From Clostridia bacterium (GTDB lineage Bacteria > Bacillota > Clostridia > Acetivibrionales > JAFADI01): DNA of 64,000 nucleotides. This document shows, piece after piece, positions 18,158 to 26,242 of the stretch. A program made the translations under genes and the position numbers. The first letter of the stretch is position 1; the number at the start of each line of letters is the position of its first letter. The notes beneath the pieces are model-generated. The model was not told where the DNA came from, did no database searches, and saw only the letters and a list, made by a program, of their open reading frames with translations. The stretch covers positions 1 through 64,000 of the forward strand of contig JAOAAU010000092.1 of assembly GCA_026418695.1 (NCBI GenBank). The letters run 5' to 3'.

Positions 18158-18640
18158 GTGATTTCAGATAATCAATATATCAATGTAGATACGATCCTGA
18201 ACCGATATGGAAACAAGAAATCTTCGTTGATTGCAGTGTTGCAGGAGATTCAAAATGAATACAAGTATCTTCCGGAAGATGTTTTAGAATATGTATCCAG
18301 GAAAATGGATATCACCCCGTCAAAAATTTTCAGTGTAGCAACATTTTATGAGAATTTTTCATTGGATCCGAAAGGCAAGTATATCATCAAGATCTGCGAC
18401 GGTACTGCCTGCCACGTTCGTAAATCAATCCCCATATTAAACGCCTTAAGAAAAGAGCTGGCTTTAAGCGAGAAGAAACATACGACAGACGATATGCTGT
18501 TCACCCTCGAAACGGTATCCTGCCTCGGGGCATGCGGACTGGCGCCGGTAATTACAATCAATGACAAGGTATATGCCAAGATGACTCCTGAATCAGCGAT
18601 TCAAGTGCTTCAAAACATCAGAGAGGAGGAATCCAAATGA
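18158..18640 (+). CDS. hydC: bifurcating hydrogenase, NuoE-like [2Fe-2S] subunit (HydC/HndA)
   Basis: The 160-residue subunit has a helical N-terminal part (ILNRYGNKKSSLIAVLQEIQ) and a thioredoxin-like [2Fe-2S] domain with ligands in KICDGTACHVR and ETVSCLGACGLAP. It carries electrons between the flavin subunit and the hydrogenase subunit of trimeric [FeFe] hydrogenases, which use NADH and reduced ferredoxin together to make H2 or run in reverse. The start is GTG at 18158, six bases after GGAGGTG; the TTG at 18143 lies at the binding site. The stop overlaps the ATG of the next gene by four bases (ATGA). Confidence 0.9.
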   Translation: MISDNQYINVDTILNRYGNKKSSLIAVLQEIQNEYKYLPEDVLEYVSRKMDITPSKIFSVATFYENFSLDPKGKYIIKICDGTACHVRKSIPILNALRKELALSEKKHTTDDMLFTLETVSCLGACGLAPVITINDKVYAKMTPESAIQVLQNIREEESK

Positions 18641-20508
18641 TCATCAAGGAAAGAAACCAATTCGAAGAATTCTCCGCTGCTGCTGAAAAAGCGCTGGAAA
18701 ACCAGAGAATACGAGTGCTGGTGTGTGCCGGTACGGGATGTGTGGCAGGCGGTTCTATTGAGATATACAACATAATCAAGCAAATGATCGAAGACAACGG
18801 ACTTCTTGTAGATCTCGAAATGACGGAGGAAAAAGAAGGGATCGGTGTTAAGAAAAGCGGCTGTCACGGCTTCTGTGAAATGGGACCGCTGGTCAGAATC
18901 GAACCGTTTAATTACCTGTATGTAAAGGTTGCACCTCAGGATTGCGAAGAGATCGTTGAAAAAACCTTGATCAAGGGCGGTCCGGTAGAAAGGCTGATGT
19001 ACAGCTTTGAAGGTCAGGTATACAAAACTCAGGAAGCGATTCCTTTTTATAAAAAGCAAACAAGAATGGTTCTGGAACACTGCGGAAGCATCGATGCAGA
19101 GTCCTTCCGGGAATATGTCGCAAAGGGCGGCTATAAAGCTTTTACCAAGGTGCTCTATGAAATGACACCGGATCAGGTTTGTAAAACGATTACCGATTCG
19201 AACCTGAGAGGACGAGGGGGCGGGGGATACCCGGCAGGCAGGAAATGGTCCCAGGTATTGGCTCAAAACAGTGATGTGAAGTATGTCGTATGCAATGGAG
19301 ATGAAGGAGATCCTGGAGCTTTTATGGACCGAAGCGTAATGGAGGGAGACCCCCATGGCGTGATCGAAGGAATGCTGATTGCCGGCTACGCAACCAAGAG
19401 TACCGAAGGATATATTTATGTGAGGGCTGAGTATCCGCTGGCCGTTGAGCGGTTGAGGATTGCTATTGAGCAGGCCCGGGAACATGGCTTCCTGGGAGAG
19501 AATATTCTTAACACCGGATTTTCCTTTGATATTCAGATCAACAAAGGAGCCGGAGCCTTTGTTTGTGGAGAAGGCAGCGCTCTAACTGCTTCTATTGAAG
19601 GTGAACGCGGAATGCCCAGGGTGAAGCCGCCAAGAACCGTTGAAAAAGGCTTATGGGAAAAACCGACGGTATTGAATAATGTTGAAACCTTCGCGAATGT
19701 GCCGCTGATTATCAATCACGGAAGCGAATGGTATAAATCCATTGGTCCCGAAAAGAGTCCGGGAACGAAAGCCTTTGCACTGACCGGAAATGTAAACAAT
19801 ACCGGTCTGATTGAAGTACCTATGGGAACTACACTAAGAGAGATCATTTTTGATATCGGCGGGGGAATTCAAAAAGGGAAAAAGTTTAAATCCGTACAGA
19901 TCGGCGGACCATCCGGGGGATGTTTGACCGACGAACATCTGGACCTGCCGCTGGATTTTGACTCCTTGAAAAAAGTAGGTGCCATGATCGGCTCCGGCGG
20001 ATTGGTTGTCATGGACGAAGATACCTGCATGGTGGAAGTCGCAAGGTATTTCATGAACTTCACCCAGAACGAGTCCTGCGGAAAATGCGTTCCTTGCAGG
20101 GAAGGAACCAAGAGAATGCTGGAAATCCTCGAAAGAATTGTTGCCGGAAAAGGCAGTGTTGCAGACCTGGAGATATTGGAGGAACTCGCGGAGACCATCA
20201 GCAGTACGGCGCTTTGTGGACTCGGTAAGTCTGCAGCAAGCCCGGTCGTCAGTACGTTGAAATATTTTAAGGACGAATATCTGGCCCATGTGGTCGATAA
20301 GAAATGTCCGACACGCACTTGTAAAGCACTGAATTCATTTGTGATCAAGAAAGAGAATTGCAAAGGCTGCAGCAAATGTGCCAGGGTATGTCCGATTGGG
20401 GCCATTGAAGGAAAAATCAAGGAGCCCTATTCAATCAAACAGTCTAAATGTATAAAATGCGGTGCATGTGTAGAAGCTTGTCCGTTTTCTGCGATAGAGG
20501 AGGTATAG
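18637..20508 (+). CDS. hydB: bifurcating hydrogenase, NuoF-like flavin subunit (HydB/HndC)
   Basis: The 623-residue subunit shows, in order, a thioredoxin-like [2Fe-2S] domain (VLVCAGTGCVAGG, SGCHGFCEMGP), the NADH- and FMN-binding core (GRGGGGYPAGRKW at about 190; VCNGDEGDPGAFMDR), the SLBB region, a [4Fe-4S] site (NESCGKCVPCREGTKR) and two C-terminal [4Fe-4S] motifs (CKGCSKCARVCPIGAI, CIKCGACVEACPFSAI). It is the site of NAD(P)H exchange and probably of bifurcation. Length fits the family (about 600-625). It is translationally coupled to hydC and followed one base later by the hydA start. Confidence 0.94.
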   Translation: MIIKERNQFEEFSAAAEKALENQRIRVLVCAGTGCVAGGSIEIYNIIKQMIEDNGLLVDLEMTEEKEGIGVKKSGCHGFCEMGPLVRIEPFNYLYVKVAPQDCEEIVEKTLIKGGPVERLMYSFEGQVYKTQEAIPFYKKQTRMVLEHCGSIDAESFREYVAKGGYKAFTKVLYEMTPDQVCKTITDSNLRGRGGGGYPAGRKWSQVLAQNSDVKYVVCNGDEGDPGAFMDRSVMEGDPHGVIEGMLIAGYATKSTEGYIYVRAEYPLAVERLRIAIEQAREHGFLGENILNTGFSFDIQINKGAGAFVCGEGSALTASIEGERGMPRVKPPRTVEKGLWEKPTVLNNVETFANVPLIINHGSEWYKSIGPEKSPGTKAFALTGNVNNTGLIEVPMGTTLREIIFDIGGGIQKGKKFKSVQIGGPSGGCLTDEHLDLPLDFDSLKKVGAMIGSGGLVVMDEDTCMVEVARYFMNFTQNESCGKCVPCREGTKRMLEILERIVAGKGSVADLEILEELAETISSTALCGLGKSAASPVVSTLKYFKDEYLAHVVDKKCPTRTCKALNSFVIKKENCKGCSKCARVCPIGAIEGKIKEPYSIKQSKCIKCGACVEACPFSAIEEV

Positions 20509-20509
20509 G

Positions 20510-22204
20510 ATGATGAAGGGAAGCATGCTGATTGATGGACAAAGAGTGGAATTTAATGATGAAAAGCACATCCTGGAAGTGATAAGAAAGGCAGGAATTG
20601 ATCTGCCGACCTTCTGTTATCATTCGGAACTGAGTGTTTATGGTGCATGCAGAATGTGTATGGTGGAAGATAAATGGGGCGGCACGGTAGCTTCCTGCTC
20701 AACACCTCCCAAGGATGGGATGGAGATTTACACCAATACGGCTAAGCTTAAGAAGCATAGAAAAATGATCCTTGAACTGATTCTTTCCAATCATGACAGG
20801 GATTGCACCGTTTGTGAGAAAAACGGAAGGTGCAAGCTGCAGGAACTGGCAATCCGCTTTGGGGTCAAGCAGGTAAGGTTTGAAGAAGAGAAAAAGGACC
20901 TCATGGTAGACGACAGCAGCACCTCTATTGTAAGAAATCCGAACAAATGCATCCTTTGCGGCGACTGTGTAAGAATGTGTGAAGAAGTTCAGGGTGTCGG
21001 AGTTTTGGGATTTGCTTACAGGGGATCGAAAATACAGGTAACCACTGCTTTCAATAAGCAGATGGATCACGTAAACTGCGTCAATTGCGGACAATGCCGT
21101 ACTGTTTGCCCGACGGGAGCACTGGTGATCAAAAAAGATATGGAAAGGGCTTGGGATGCTCTTTATGACAAAAATAAGCGTGTAATTGCGCAGGTTGCGC
21201 CAGCCGTACGAGTTGCCCTTGGAGAAGAATTCGGATTGGAACCCGGAGAAATCACGATGGGAAAGATTGTTGCAGCTTTGCGGAAAATGGGCTTTGATCA
21301 AGTTTATGATACAGGTCTGGCAGCAGACTTGACGGTAATGGAGGAAAGTGAAGAGTTCAAAAAGCATCTTGAACTGAATGGAACCCTTCCGCTGTTTACT
21401 TCCTGCTGTCCTGCCTGGTTCAAATATGCGGAACAGAAATACCCTGAACTTTTGGAGCATATTTCTTCCTGCCGTTCTCCACAGCAGATGTTTGGAGCGG
21501 TGATCAAAGAGCAGTTTAGAAAAGTGAAGGAAAGTGATTCAAAGGAAAATGTCGTGATCGCCATCATGCCCTGCACCGCTAAAAAATATGAGGCTGCAAG
21601 GCCGGAATACAGGAATAACGGTGAATATGATGTGGATATGGTCATTACAACCCAGGAACTTGCGATGATGATCAAAGAACAGGGCATTATCTTTAACGAA
21701 CTGGAGGAAGAATCGCTGGATATGCCTTTCGGACTTGCCAGTGGGGCAGGAATCATCTTCGGCGTCAGCGGTGGGGTTGCAGAAGCGGTATTAAGGCACT
21801 GCGTTTCCGAAAAAACCCCGGGAAGTTTGAAAGACCTGGCTTTTGTAGGAGTAAGAGGGCTTGATGGCGTAAAAGAAGCCTATGTTGAACTGGAGGGAAA
21901 AGAAATCAAAATCGCAGTCGTGCATGGCTTGAAAAATGCGGAGAAACTGATCAAGTCCATACAAAGCGGTGAAAAGAACTATGATTTCGTTGAAGTCATG
22001 GCCTGCCCGGGCGGATGTATCGGCGGCGCCGGGCAGCCTATTCCGCAGTCGGTTCAGGTACGTTCACAGCGGGCTAAAGGAATTTATAGTGCGGACAATT
22101 CCTCTCCTATCAAAAGATCCGAAGAAAATCCGACCATTATTGCCCTTTACAACGGAATGCTGAGGGGAAACCATAAACTGCTCCATCGACCTAAAACGCT
22201 ATAA
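20510..22204 (+). CDS. hydA: [FeFe] hydrogenase catalytic subunit of the trimeric enzyme
   Basis: The 564-residue protein has an N-terminal [2Fe-2S] domain (Cys 36, 47, 50, 63), a His-Cys3 [4Fe-4S] site (HDRDCTVCEKNGRC), two [4Fe-4S] motifs (CILCGDCVRMC, CVNCGQCRTVCP) and a complete H-cluster: L1 FTSCCPAW with proton-transfer Cys 299 and ligand Cys 300, L2 MPCTAKKYE, and L3 EVMACPGGCIGGAGQP. All catalytic residues are present, so it should be active. It lacks the extra C-terminal ferredoxin domain found in some HydA proteins. GAGGAGG lies six bases before the ATG. The maturation genes hydE, hydF and hydG are not in the window. Confidence 0.95.
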   Translation: MMKGSMLIDGQRVEFNDEKHILEVIRKAGIDLPTFCYHSELSVYGACRMCMVEDKWGGTVASCSTPPKDGMEIYTNTAKLKKHRKMILELILSNHDRDCTVCEKNGRCKLQELAIRFGVKQVRFEEEKKDLMVDDSSTSIVRNPNKCILCGDCVRMCEEVQGVGVLGFAYRGSKIQVTTAFNKQMDHVNCVNCGQCRTVCPTGALVIKKDMERAWDALYDKNKRVIAQVAPAVRVALGEEFGLEPGEITMGKIVAALRKMGFDQVYDTGLAADLTVMEESEEFKKHLELNGTLPLFTSCCPAWFKYAEQKYPELLEHISSCRSPQQMFGAVIKEQFRKVKESDSKENVVIAIMPCTAKKYEAARPEYRNNGEYDVDMVITTQELAMMIKEQGIIFNELEEESLDMPFGLASGAGIIFGVSGGVAEAVLRHCVSEKTPGSLKDLAFVGVRGLDGVKEAYVELEGKEIKIAVVHGLKNAEKLIKSIQSGEKNYDFVEVMACPGGCIGGAGQPIPQSVQVRSQRAKGIYSADNSSPIKRSEENPTIIALYNGMLRGNHKLLHRPKTL

Positions 22205-22254
22205 CACAGAAAATATCTATCAAGTTCACAGTTAAAATGCACATCCTTGAATAA

Positions 22255-22292
22255 GGTGCCCTGTTATTACAACGGTTTTGTTTCAGGGCACC
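22255..22292 (+). terminator. intercistronic hairpin downstream of hydA
   Basis: GGTGCCCTG and CAGGGCACC form a perfect 9-bp stem around a 20-base loop. The downstream bases (AAAATCAAATAATG) have no U-run, so it is more likely a processing or stabilising hairpin or a weak attenuator than a full stop. Confidence 0.5.
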
Positions 22293-22325
22293 AAAATCAA
22301 ATAATGAATAGGAGTGGCGGAGATC

Positions 22326-22568
22326 ATGACGATTTATGTTTGCGTGGGAAGCGCCTGTCACCTGAAAGGGTCTTACAATATCATCAATGAGTTTCAGCAG
22401 ATCATTGATGAAAACGGTTTGGGTGATCAGATTACCGTAATCGCGGCTTTATGCCTTGGCAAGTGTTCAAATGCTGTATCCGTGCAGGTGGATGATTCAG
22501 AAGCAGTTTCCTTGACCCACCAAAATGTCCGCAGCTATTTCGAACAGGTGATAAAGAAAATGTTATAA
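22326..22568 (+). CDS. small thioredoxin-like [2Fe-2S] ferredoxin
   Basis: The protein of 80 residues (84 if translation begins at the GTG at 22314) has [2Fe-2S] ligand motifs CVGSACHLKGS and CLGKC, the same fold as the C-terminal domain of NuoE-like subunits but free-standing. It probably shuttles electrons for the adjacent hydrogenases. A close relative is encoded at 22982. GGAG occurs before both possible starts. Position between hydA and the sensory hydrogenase gene supports a redox role. Confidence 0.82.
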   Translation: MTIYVCVGSACHLKGSYNIINEFQQIIDENGLGDQITVIAALCLGKCSNAVSVQVDDSEAVSLTHQNVRSYFEQVIKKML

Positions 22569-22597
22569 ATAATTCAATTGAAAAGGAGTGGAGAAAG

Positions 22598-22879
22598 ATG
22601 TTGCATTGTGAGTATTGTAATTACTACAAAACATCGAACAGCGGAAACGATCCTGAGACTGAAAAGGTATCAGCCTGTTTGTTTACGGACCATATCTTTA
22701 TTGCGGATATGGAAAAGTCCGATATGGAATACCCCTGCAAGGACGCTACTTATCAGGACTACTTAAACCGTAAAAAAACCTATGTTCGGAACTCTCAGCT
22801 GAGGAATGACGATTGGAAATTTGCCTATAAGAGTAAACGACCGACTCCGGAAAGAGAAAGGTCCAAAGTTGCTGGATAA
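22598..22879 (+). CDS. small Cys-containing hypothetical protein of the hydrogenase cluster
   Basis: The 93-residue protein has an N-terminal CEYCNYY motif and two more Cys residues (ACLFTDHIF, YPCKDATY), which could bind zinc or an iron-sulfur cluster. The C-terminal third is basic and charged (RKKTYVRNSQLRNDDWKF). No family name is recognised. AAAGGAGTGG precedes the ATG, and it lies 30 bases behind the small ferredoxin gene and just upstream of the promoter at 22907, so it is probably the last gene of the first transcript. A role in hydrogenase assembly or regulation is a guess from position. Confidence 0.7.
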   Translation: MLHCEYCNYYKTSNSGNDPETEKVSACLFTDHIFIADMEKSDMEYPCKDATYQDYLNRKKTYVRNSQLRNDDWKFAYKSKRPTPERERSKVAG

Positions 22880-22906
22880 TAAATCTGAGGAAATACAACA
22901 ACCGTA

Positions 22907-22924
22907 TTGACAATTAATTAACAA
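22907..22924. promoter_or_regulatory. Rex-like site 1 at the sensory operon promoter
   Basis: TTGACAATTAATTAACAA has a perfect right half TTAACAA and two mismatches in the left half of the Rex consensus. It overlaps the -35 box, so the left half may be constrained by the promoter. Confidence 0.5.
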
Positions 22925-22935
22925 AGAGTTAAAAT
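22907..22935 (+). promoter_or_regulatory. internal promoter of the sensory hydrogenase genes
   Basis: TTGACA (22907-22912), 17-base spacer, TAAAAT (22930-22935). Two Rex-like sequences overlap it, one across the -35 and spacer and one across the expected start point. Confidence 0.7.
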
Positions 22936-22939
22936 GTAA

Positions 22940-22957
22940 TTGTTAAATAAATAACGA
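22940..22957. promoter_or_regulatory. Rex-like site 2 at the sensory operon promoter
   Basis: TTGTTAAATAAATAACGA has a perfect left half TTGTTAA and two mismatches in the right half. It would cover the transcription start of the promoter at 22907. Confidence 0.55.
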
Positions 22958-22981
22958 TCTCGTGTAATTAGGGGGGGTCAG

Positions 22982-23233
22982 ATGCTTCAAGTTTTCATTT
23001 GTGTGGGAAGTTCCTGCCATCTAAAAGGTTCGTACCAGATTATCCGAACCTTCGAAGAACTTATAAAAAAATACAAGCTGGAAAACAAGGTTGAACTGAA
23101 AGCCTCCTTTTGCCTGGGACAATGCACCAGAGGCGTAGCTGTCAAAGTAGAAAACGAACTGATCGAAGAACTTACAATATCCAATGCCATTGAAAAATTT
23201 GATGAATATATCTATAAGAAGGTTATGGTATGA
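22982..23233 (+). CDS. second small thioredoxin-like [2Fe-2S] ferredoxin
   Basis: The 83-residue protein is a paralogue of the one at 22326: ICVGSSCHLKGSYQII against VCVGSACHLKGSYNII, and CLGQC against CLGKC. It binds a [2Fe-2S] cluster by family. It is the first gene behind its own promoter and its stop overlaps the ATG of the sensory hydrogenase (four bases), so it is likely the electron partner of that protein. GGGGGG lies upstream of the ATG. Confidence 0.85.
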   Translation: MLQVFICVGSSCHLKGSYQIIRTFEELIKKYKLENKVELKASFCLGQCTRGVAVKVENELIEELTISNAIEKFDEYIYKKVMV

Positions 23234-24948
23234 GTATAATTCAGTTTAAAGAAGCCAATTGCAAAAACTGCTACAAGTGTCTCCGAAGCTGTCCGGTGAA
23301 AGCCATCGCCTTTTTCAAGGATCAGGCCAGTATCCTGGAGGAGGATTGCATGTTGTGCGGAAATTGCCTGACAGTATGCCCTCAGAACGCCAAGAGCGTA
23401 AAAAGCGATATCGATACAGTGAAGGAATTTATCAAGAAAAAAGAAAAGGTATATGTCAGCCTGGCACCATCTTATGTAGCTGCATTCGAGACTTCCGACG
23501 AAAGACAAATTATTGCATCCATCAAGAAGCTGGGTTTCACCTATATTGAAGAAACAGCGGTAGGTGCGGTACAAGTATCAAAAGAGTATGAAAAGCTGCT
23601 TCTTGAAAAGAAGATGAAGAATATTATCACTACAGCCTGTCCCTCCATTTCACTGCTGATTCAAAAGTATTACCCGGAGCTGGTTGAACAGATGGCGCCT
23701 GTTGTATCTCCAATGATTGCTCATGCAAAAATGCTGAGAGAGACCTACGGCAACAGAATCAGGGTGGTATTTATCGGACCTTGTCTTTCAAAGAAGGATG
23801 AATGCAGAGATCTTCAAAACAGTGGAGCGGTGGATGCGGTTATAACCTTCGAAGAACTTGAACAATGGCTGGAGACTGAGGGAATCGATCTTGAAATGGA
23901 TTCCGGCGATGAGATTAAAGGCATTAAGGATTTAACCGCGAGGCTTTATCCGATTCCCGGCGGAATCATTAAAACCATCGACAGCAAAAGCCGAAAGAAT
24001 TATAAATGCATCAGTGTAGACGGCGTAGACCGGTGTATGCGAATCCTGGACTCTATAAAAAATGACGGAGTTGAAAACTATTTTATTGAAATGAACAGCT
24101 GCTCGGGCGGGTGCATCGGCGGGCCGTGTATGAAACCATTAAAGGGCGGATTCCTTGAAGCCAGAGACCGGTTAATCGGTTATATCAAAAGAGGTATGAA
24201 GGAAGAACGGGGGCTGTTGGATCAGAACGTCAAAGTCGATTTGAGCAAAAAGTTCTTCGACATGTCCAAAGAACTCAGAGTCCCTTCGGAATCTGTCATT
24301 GCAGCTATTCTGAACAGGATCGGAAAGTTCAATAAAGACCAGGAATTGAATTGTGGCGCCTGTGGGTACTCAAGCTGCAGGGAAAAAGCAATCGCCGTAT
24401 TCAATAATAAAGCACAGCTCCACATGTGCCTTCCCTACATGCGGGAGAGAGCAGAATCCATTTCCAACCTGATCATCAATACGACACCGAATGCGATCAT
24501 TGCGCTGGATACCAATTTATGCATTCAAGAAATCAATCTATCCGCGCAAAAGATATTCAAACTGGATAAGAACATGGAAGGTACCAGCATCTATGAGATC
24601 CTTGAATGTGAAGATTTTCAGAACGTTTTAGACAGCAAAACAAGTATTTACGATCAGAAATTCTACTATGAAAAATATGATATCACCGTAGAACAGACAA
24701 TCATTTACGTACCCGAACAAAATATCGTTGTTGTAATCCTGAAGGACATCACAAAGGAAGAAAAAACAAGACAGCAGATGTACCAGGTAAGGGCGGAAAC
24801 CGTAGACATTGCTCAGAAGGTCATTGAAAAGCAGATGAGAGTCGCACAGGAAATCGCGAGTCTCCTTGGGGAAACTACCGCAGAAACCAAGGTCGCCCTT
24901 ACAAAACTCAAAAAATCCATTATGGCAGAAGAAGGTGAGGTCAAATGA
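23230..24948 (+). CDS. hydS: sensory-type [FeFe] hydrogenase with PAS domain (HydS-like)
   Basis: The 572-residue protein has two N-terminal [4Fe-4S] motifs (CKNCYKCLRSCP, CMLCGNCLTVCP), an H-cluster domain with L1 TTACPS, L2 IGPCLSKKDE and L3 MNSCSGGCIGG, a further [4Fe-4S] site (CGACGYSSC, then Cys 400), a PAS domain at about 410-510 and a C-terminal helix. In L1 the proton-relay Cys is Ala 136, as in the sensory enzyme described from Thermotoga maritima, so it should bind H2 but turn over slowly. The phosphatase gene overlaps its end. It probably senses H2 and signals through that phosphatase. Confidence 0.9.
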   Translation: MSIIQFKEANCKNCYKCLRSCPVKAIAFFKDQASILEEDCMLCGNCLTVCPQNAKSVKSDIDTVKEFIKKKEKVYVSLAPSYVAAFETSDERQIIASIKKLGFTYIEETAVGAVQVSKEYEKLLLEKKMKNIITTACPSISLLIQKYYPELVEQMAPVVSPMIAHAKMLRETYGNRIRVVFIGPCLSKKDECRDLQNSGAVDAVITFEELEQWLETEGIDLEMDSGDEIKGIKDLTARLYPIPGGIIKTIDSKSRKNYKCISVDGVDRCMRILDSIKNDGVENYFIEMNSCSGGCIGGPCMKPLKGGFLEARDRLIGYIKRGMKEERGLLDQNVKVDLSKKFFDMSKELRVPSESVIAAILNRIGKFNKDQELNCGACGYSSCREKAIAVFNNKAQLHMCLPYMRERAESISNLIINTTPNAIIALDTNLCIQEINLSAQKIFKLDKNMEGTSIYEILECEDFQNVLDSKTSIYDQKFYYEKYDITVEQTIIYVPEQNIVVVILKDITKEEKTRQQMYQVRAETVDIAQKVIEKQMRVAQEIASLLGETTAETKVALTKLKKSIMAEEGEVK

Positions 24949-26117
24949 GCCTTTATGTCGATACGGGATTTGAAAGCCTGAACAAGCATCGTGAAGAGCT
25001 TTGCGGTGATAAAGTCGAGATCATCCGGAATGACAACTCTGTTGTGGTGGTTCTTGCAGATGGACTGGGCAGCGGGGTCAAAGCGAATATCCTCGCGACA
25101 CTGACTTCCAAGATCATCGGCACCATCATGGCCAACGGATCAAGCATTGATGAAGCTGTTGAAACCATTGCCAATACTTTGCCGGTTTGTAAAGACAGGG
25201 GAATCGCCTACTCCACTTTCTCCATCCTTCAGATCTTCAATTCCGGGGAAGGGTATCTGGTGGAGTTCGACAACCCCTCCGTTTTCAGATTAAGAAAGGG
25301 AAAACCCTTAAAGATTGAGACAGAGACCAGGGTGATCAGCGGAAAAATCATCAATGAAGCAAGGTTTGCCGTGTCTCCGGAGGACTTGTTCATCATGGTC
25401 AGTGACGGCGTGATCCATGCCGGCGTTGGACACACCTTAAATCTTGGATGGCGATGGGAAAATGTCAGTGAATATATCCAAAGGGTCTATAAAAGTGATA
25501 TCTCTGCAAAAGCCATTACCAAACTTCTGATTTCGGTGTGCGACAGCTTATACGCGCACGAACCCGGAGACGATACAACCGTAGTCACCGTGAATATAAA
25601 AAAACCGGTAAAATTAAGCATTATGGTAGGCCCTCCCGTTGAGGTAGACCAGGACCGGAGTATTGTAGACCGATTTGTTTCGCTTGAAGGGAAAAAGGTA
25701 GTCTGCGGGGGAACAACTTCACAAATTGTTTCCAGGATCCTCAAAAAAGAAATCCGGACCAACTTTGATTACTTTAATCCGGCGGTTCCCCCAACAGCAG
25801 AAATTGACGGCATCAACCTCACAACTGAAGGGGTTTTGACTTTGAGAAAAGCGCTGGATCAGATAAAAGCATGTGCTTCCTCTGAAAGTACAATGCAAGA
25901 CTTCCTGAGCCTTAACAAAAGGGATGGCGCGTCAAGACTGGCAAAAATCCTGCTGGCGGAAAGTACGAATATTCATTTTATTGTGGGGCGTGCAATGAAC
26001 CCGGCACACCAAAATCCTGAGTTTCCATTGAATCTGAGCTTGAAGCTCAATCTGGTTGAAGAAATAGCGGAATACTTAAGAAAAATGGGGAAACAGGTGA
26101 GTATTGAATATCATTAA
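24945..26117 (+). CDS. SpoIIE/PP2C-family protein phosphatase
   Basis: The 390-residue protein has a PP2C-like domain at residues 1-215 with metal-binding Asp motifs VVVVLADGLGSGVKAN, FIMVSDGVIHAG and PGDDTTVVTV. A second domain of about 170 residues follows (PVEVDQDRSIVDRFVSLEGK), not recognised with certainty. It overlaps the sensory hydrogenase gene by four bases (ATGA), so the two are translated together. Such phosphatases remove phosphate from Ser/Thr of anti-sigma antagonists or regulators. Its target here is unknown; an H2-dependent signalling chain is the likely reading. Confidence 0.87.
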   Translation: MSLYVDTGFESLNKHREELCGDKVEIIRNDNSVVVVLADGLGSGVKANILATLTSKIIGTIMANGSSIDEAVETIANTLPVCKDRGIAYSTFSILQIFNSGEGYLVEFDNPSVFRLRKGKPLKIETETRVISGKIINEARFAVSPEDLFIMVSDGVIHAGVGHTLNLGWRWENVSEYIQRVYKSDISAKAITKLLISVCDSLYAHEPGDDTTVVTVNIKKPVKLSIMVGPPVEVDQDRSIVDRFVSLEGKKVVCGGTTSQIVSRILKKEIRTNFDYFNPAVPPTAEIDGINLTTEGVLTLRKALDQIKACASSESTMQDFLSLNKRDGASRLAKILLAESTNIHFIVGRAMNPAHQNPEFPLNLSLKLNLVEEIAEYLRKMGKQVSIEYH

Positions 26118-26126
26118 TTTTTTAAC

Positions 26127-26155
26127 TTGAATTGATAAAATTTTAACAATAATGT
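26127..26155 (+). promoter_or_regulatory. promoter of adhE
   Basis: TTGAAT (26127-26132), 17-base spacer, TAATGT (26150-26155). The spacer is almost entirely a Rex-like operator. Confidence 0.55.
26132..26149. promoter_or_regulatory. Rex-like operator before adhE
   Basis: TTGATAAAATTTTAACAA matches the Rex consensus at all but one defined position. It lies between the -35 and -10 boxes. adhE is a classic Rex target in Bacillota. Confidence 0.75.
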
Positions 26156-26242
26156 AAATATCGGTATGAAAGCCGTTGAGATAGATCAAATCAGCAAAAA
26201 TTCGAATATCGATTGATAAATAGGATAAAGGAGGATGTTATC

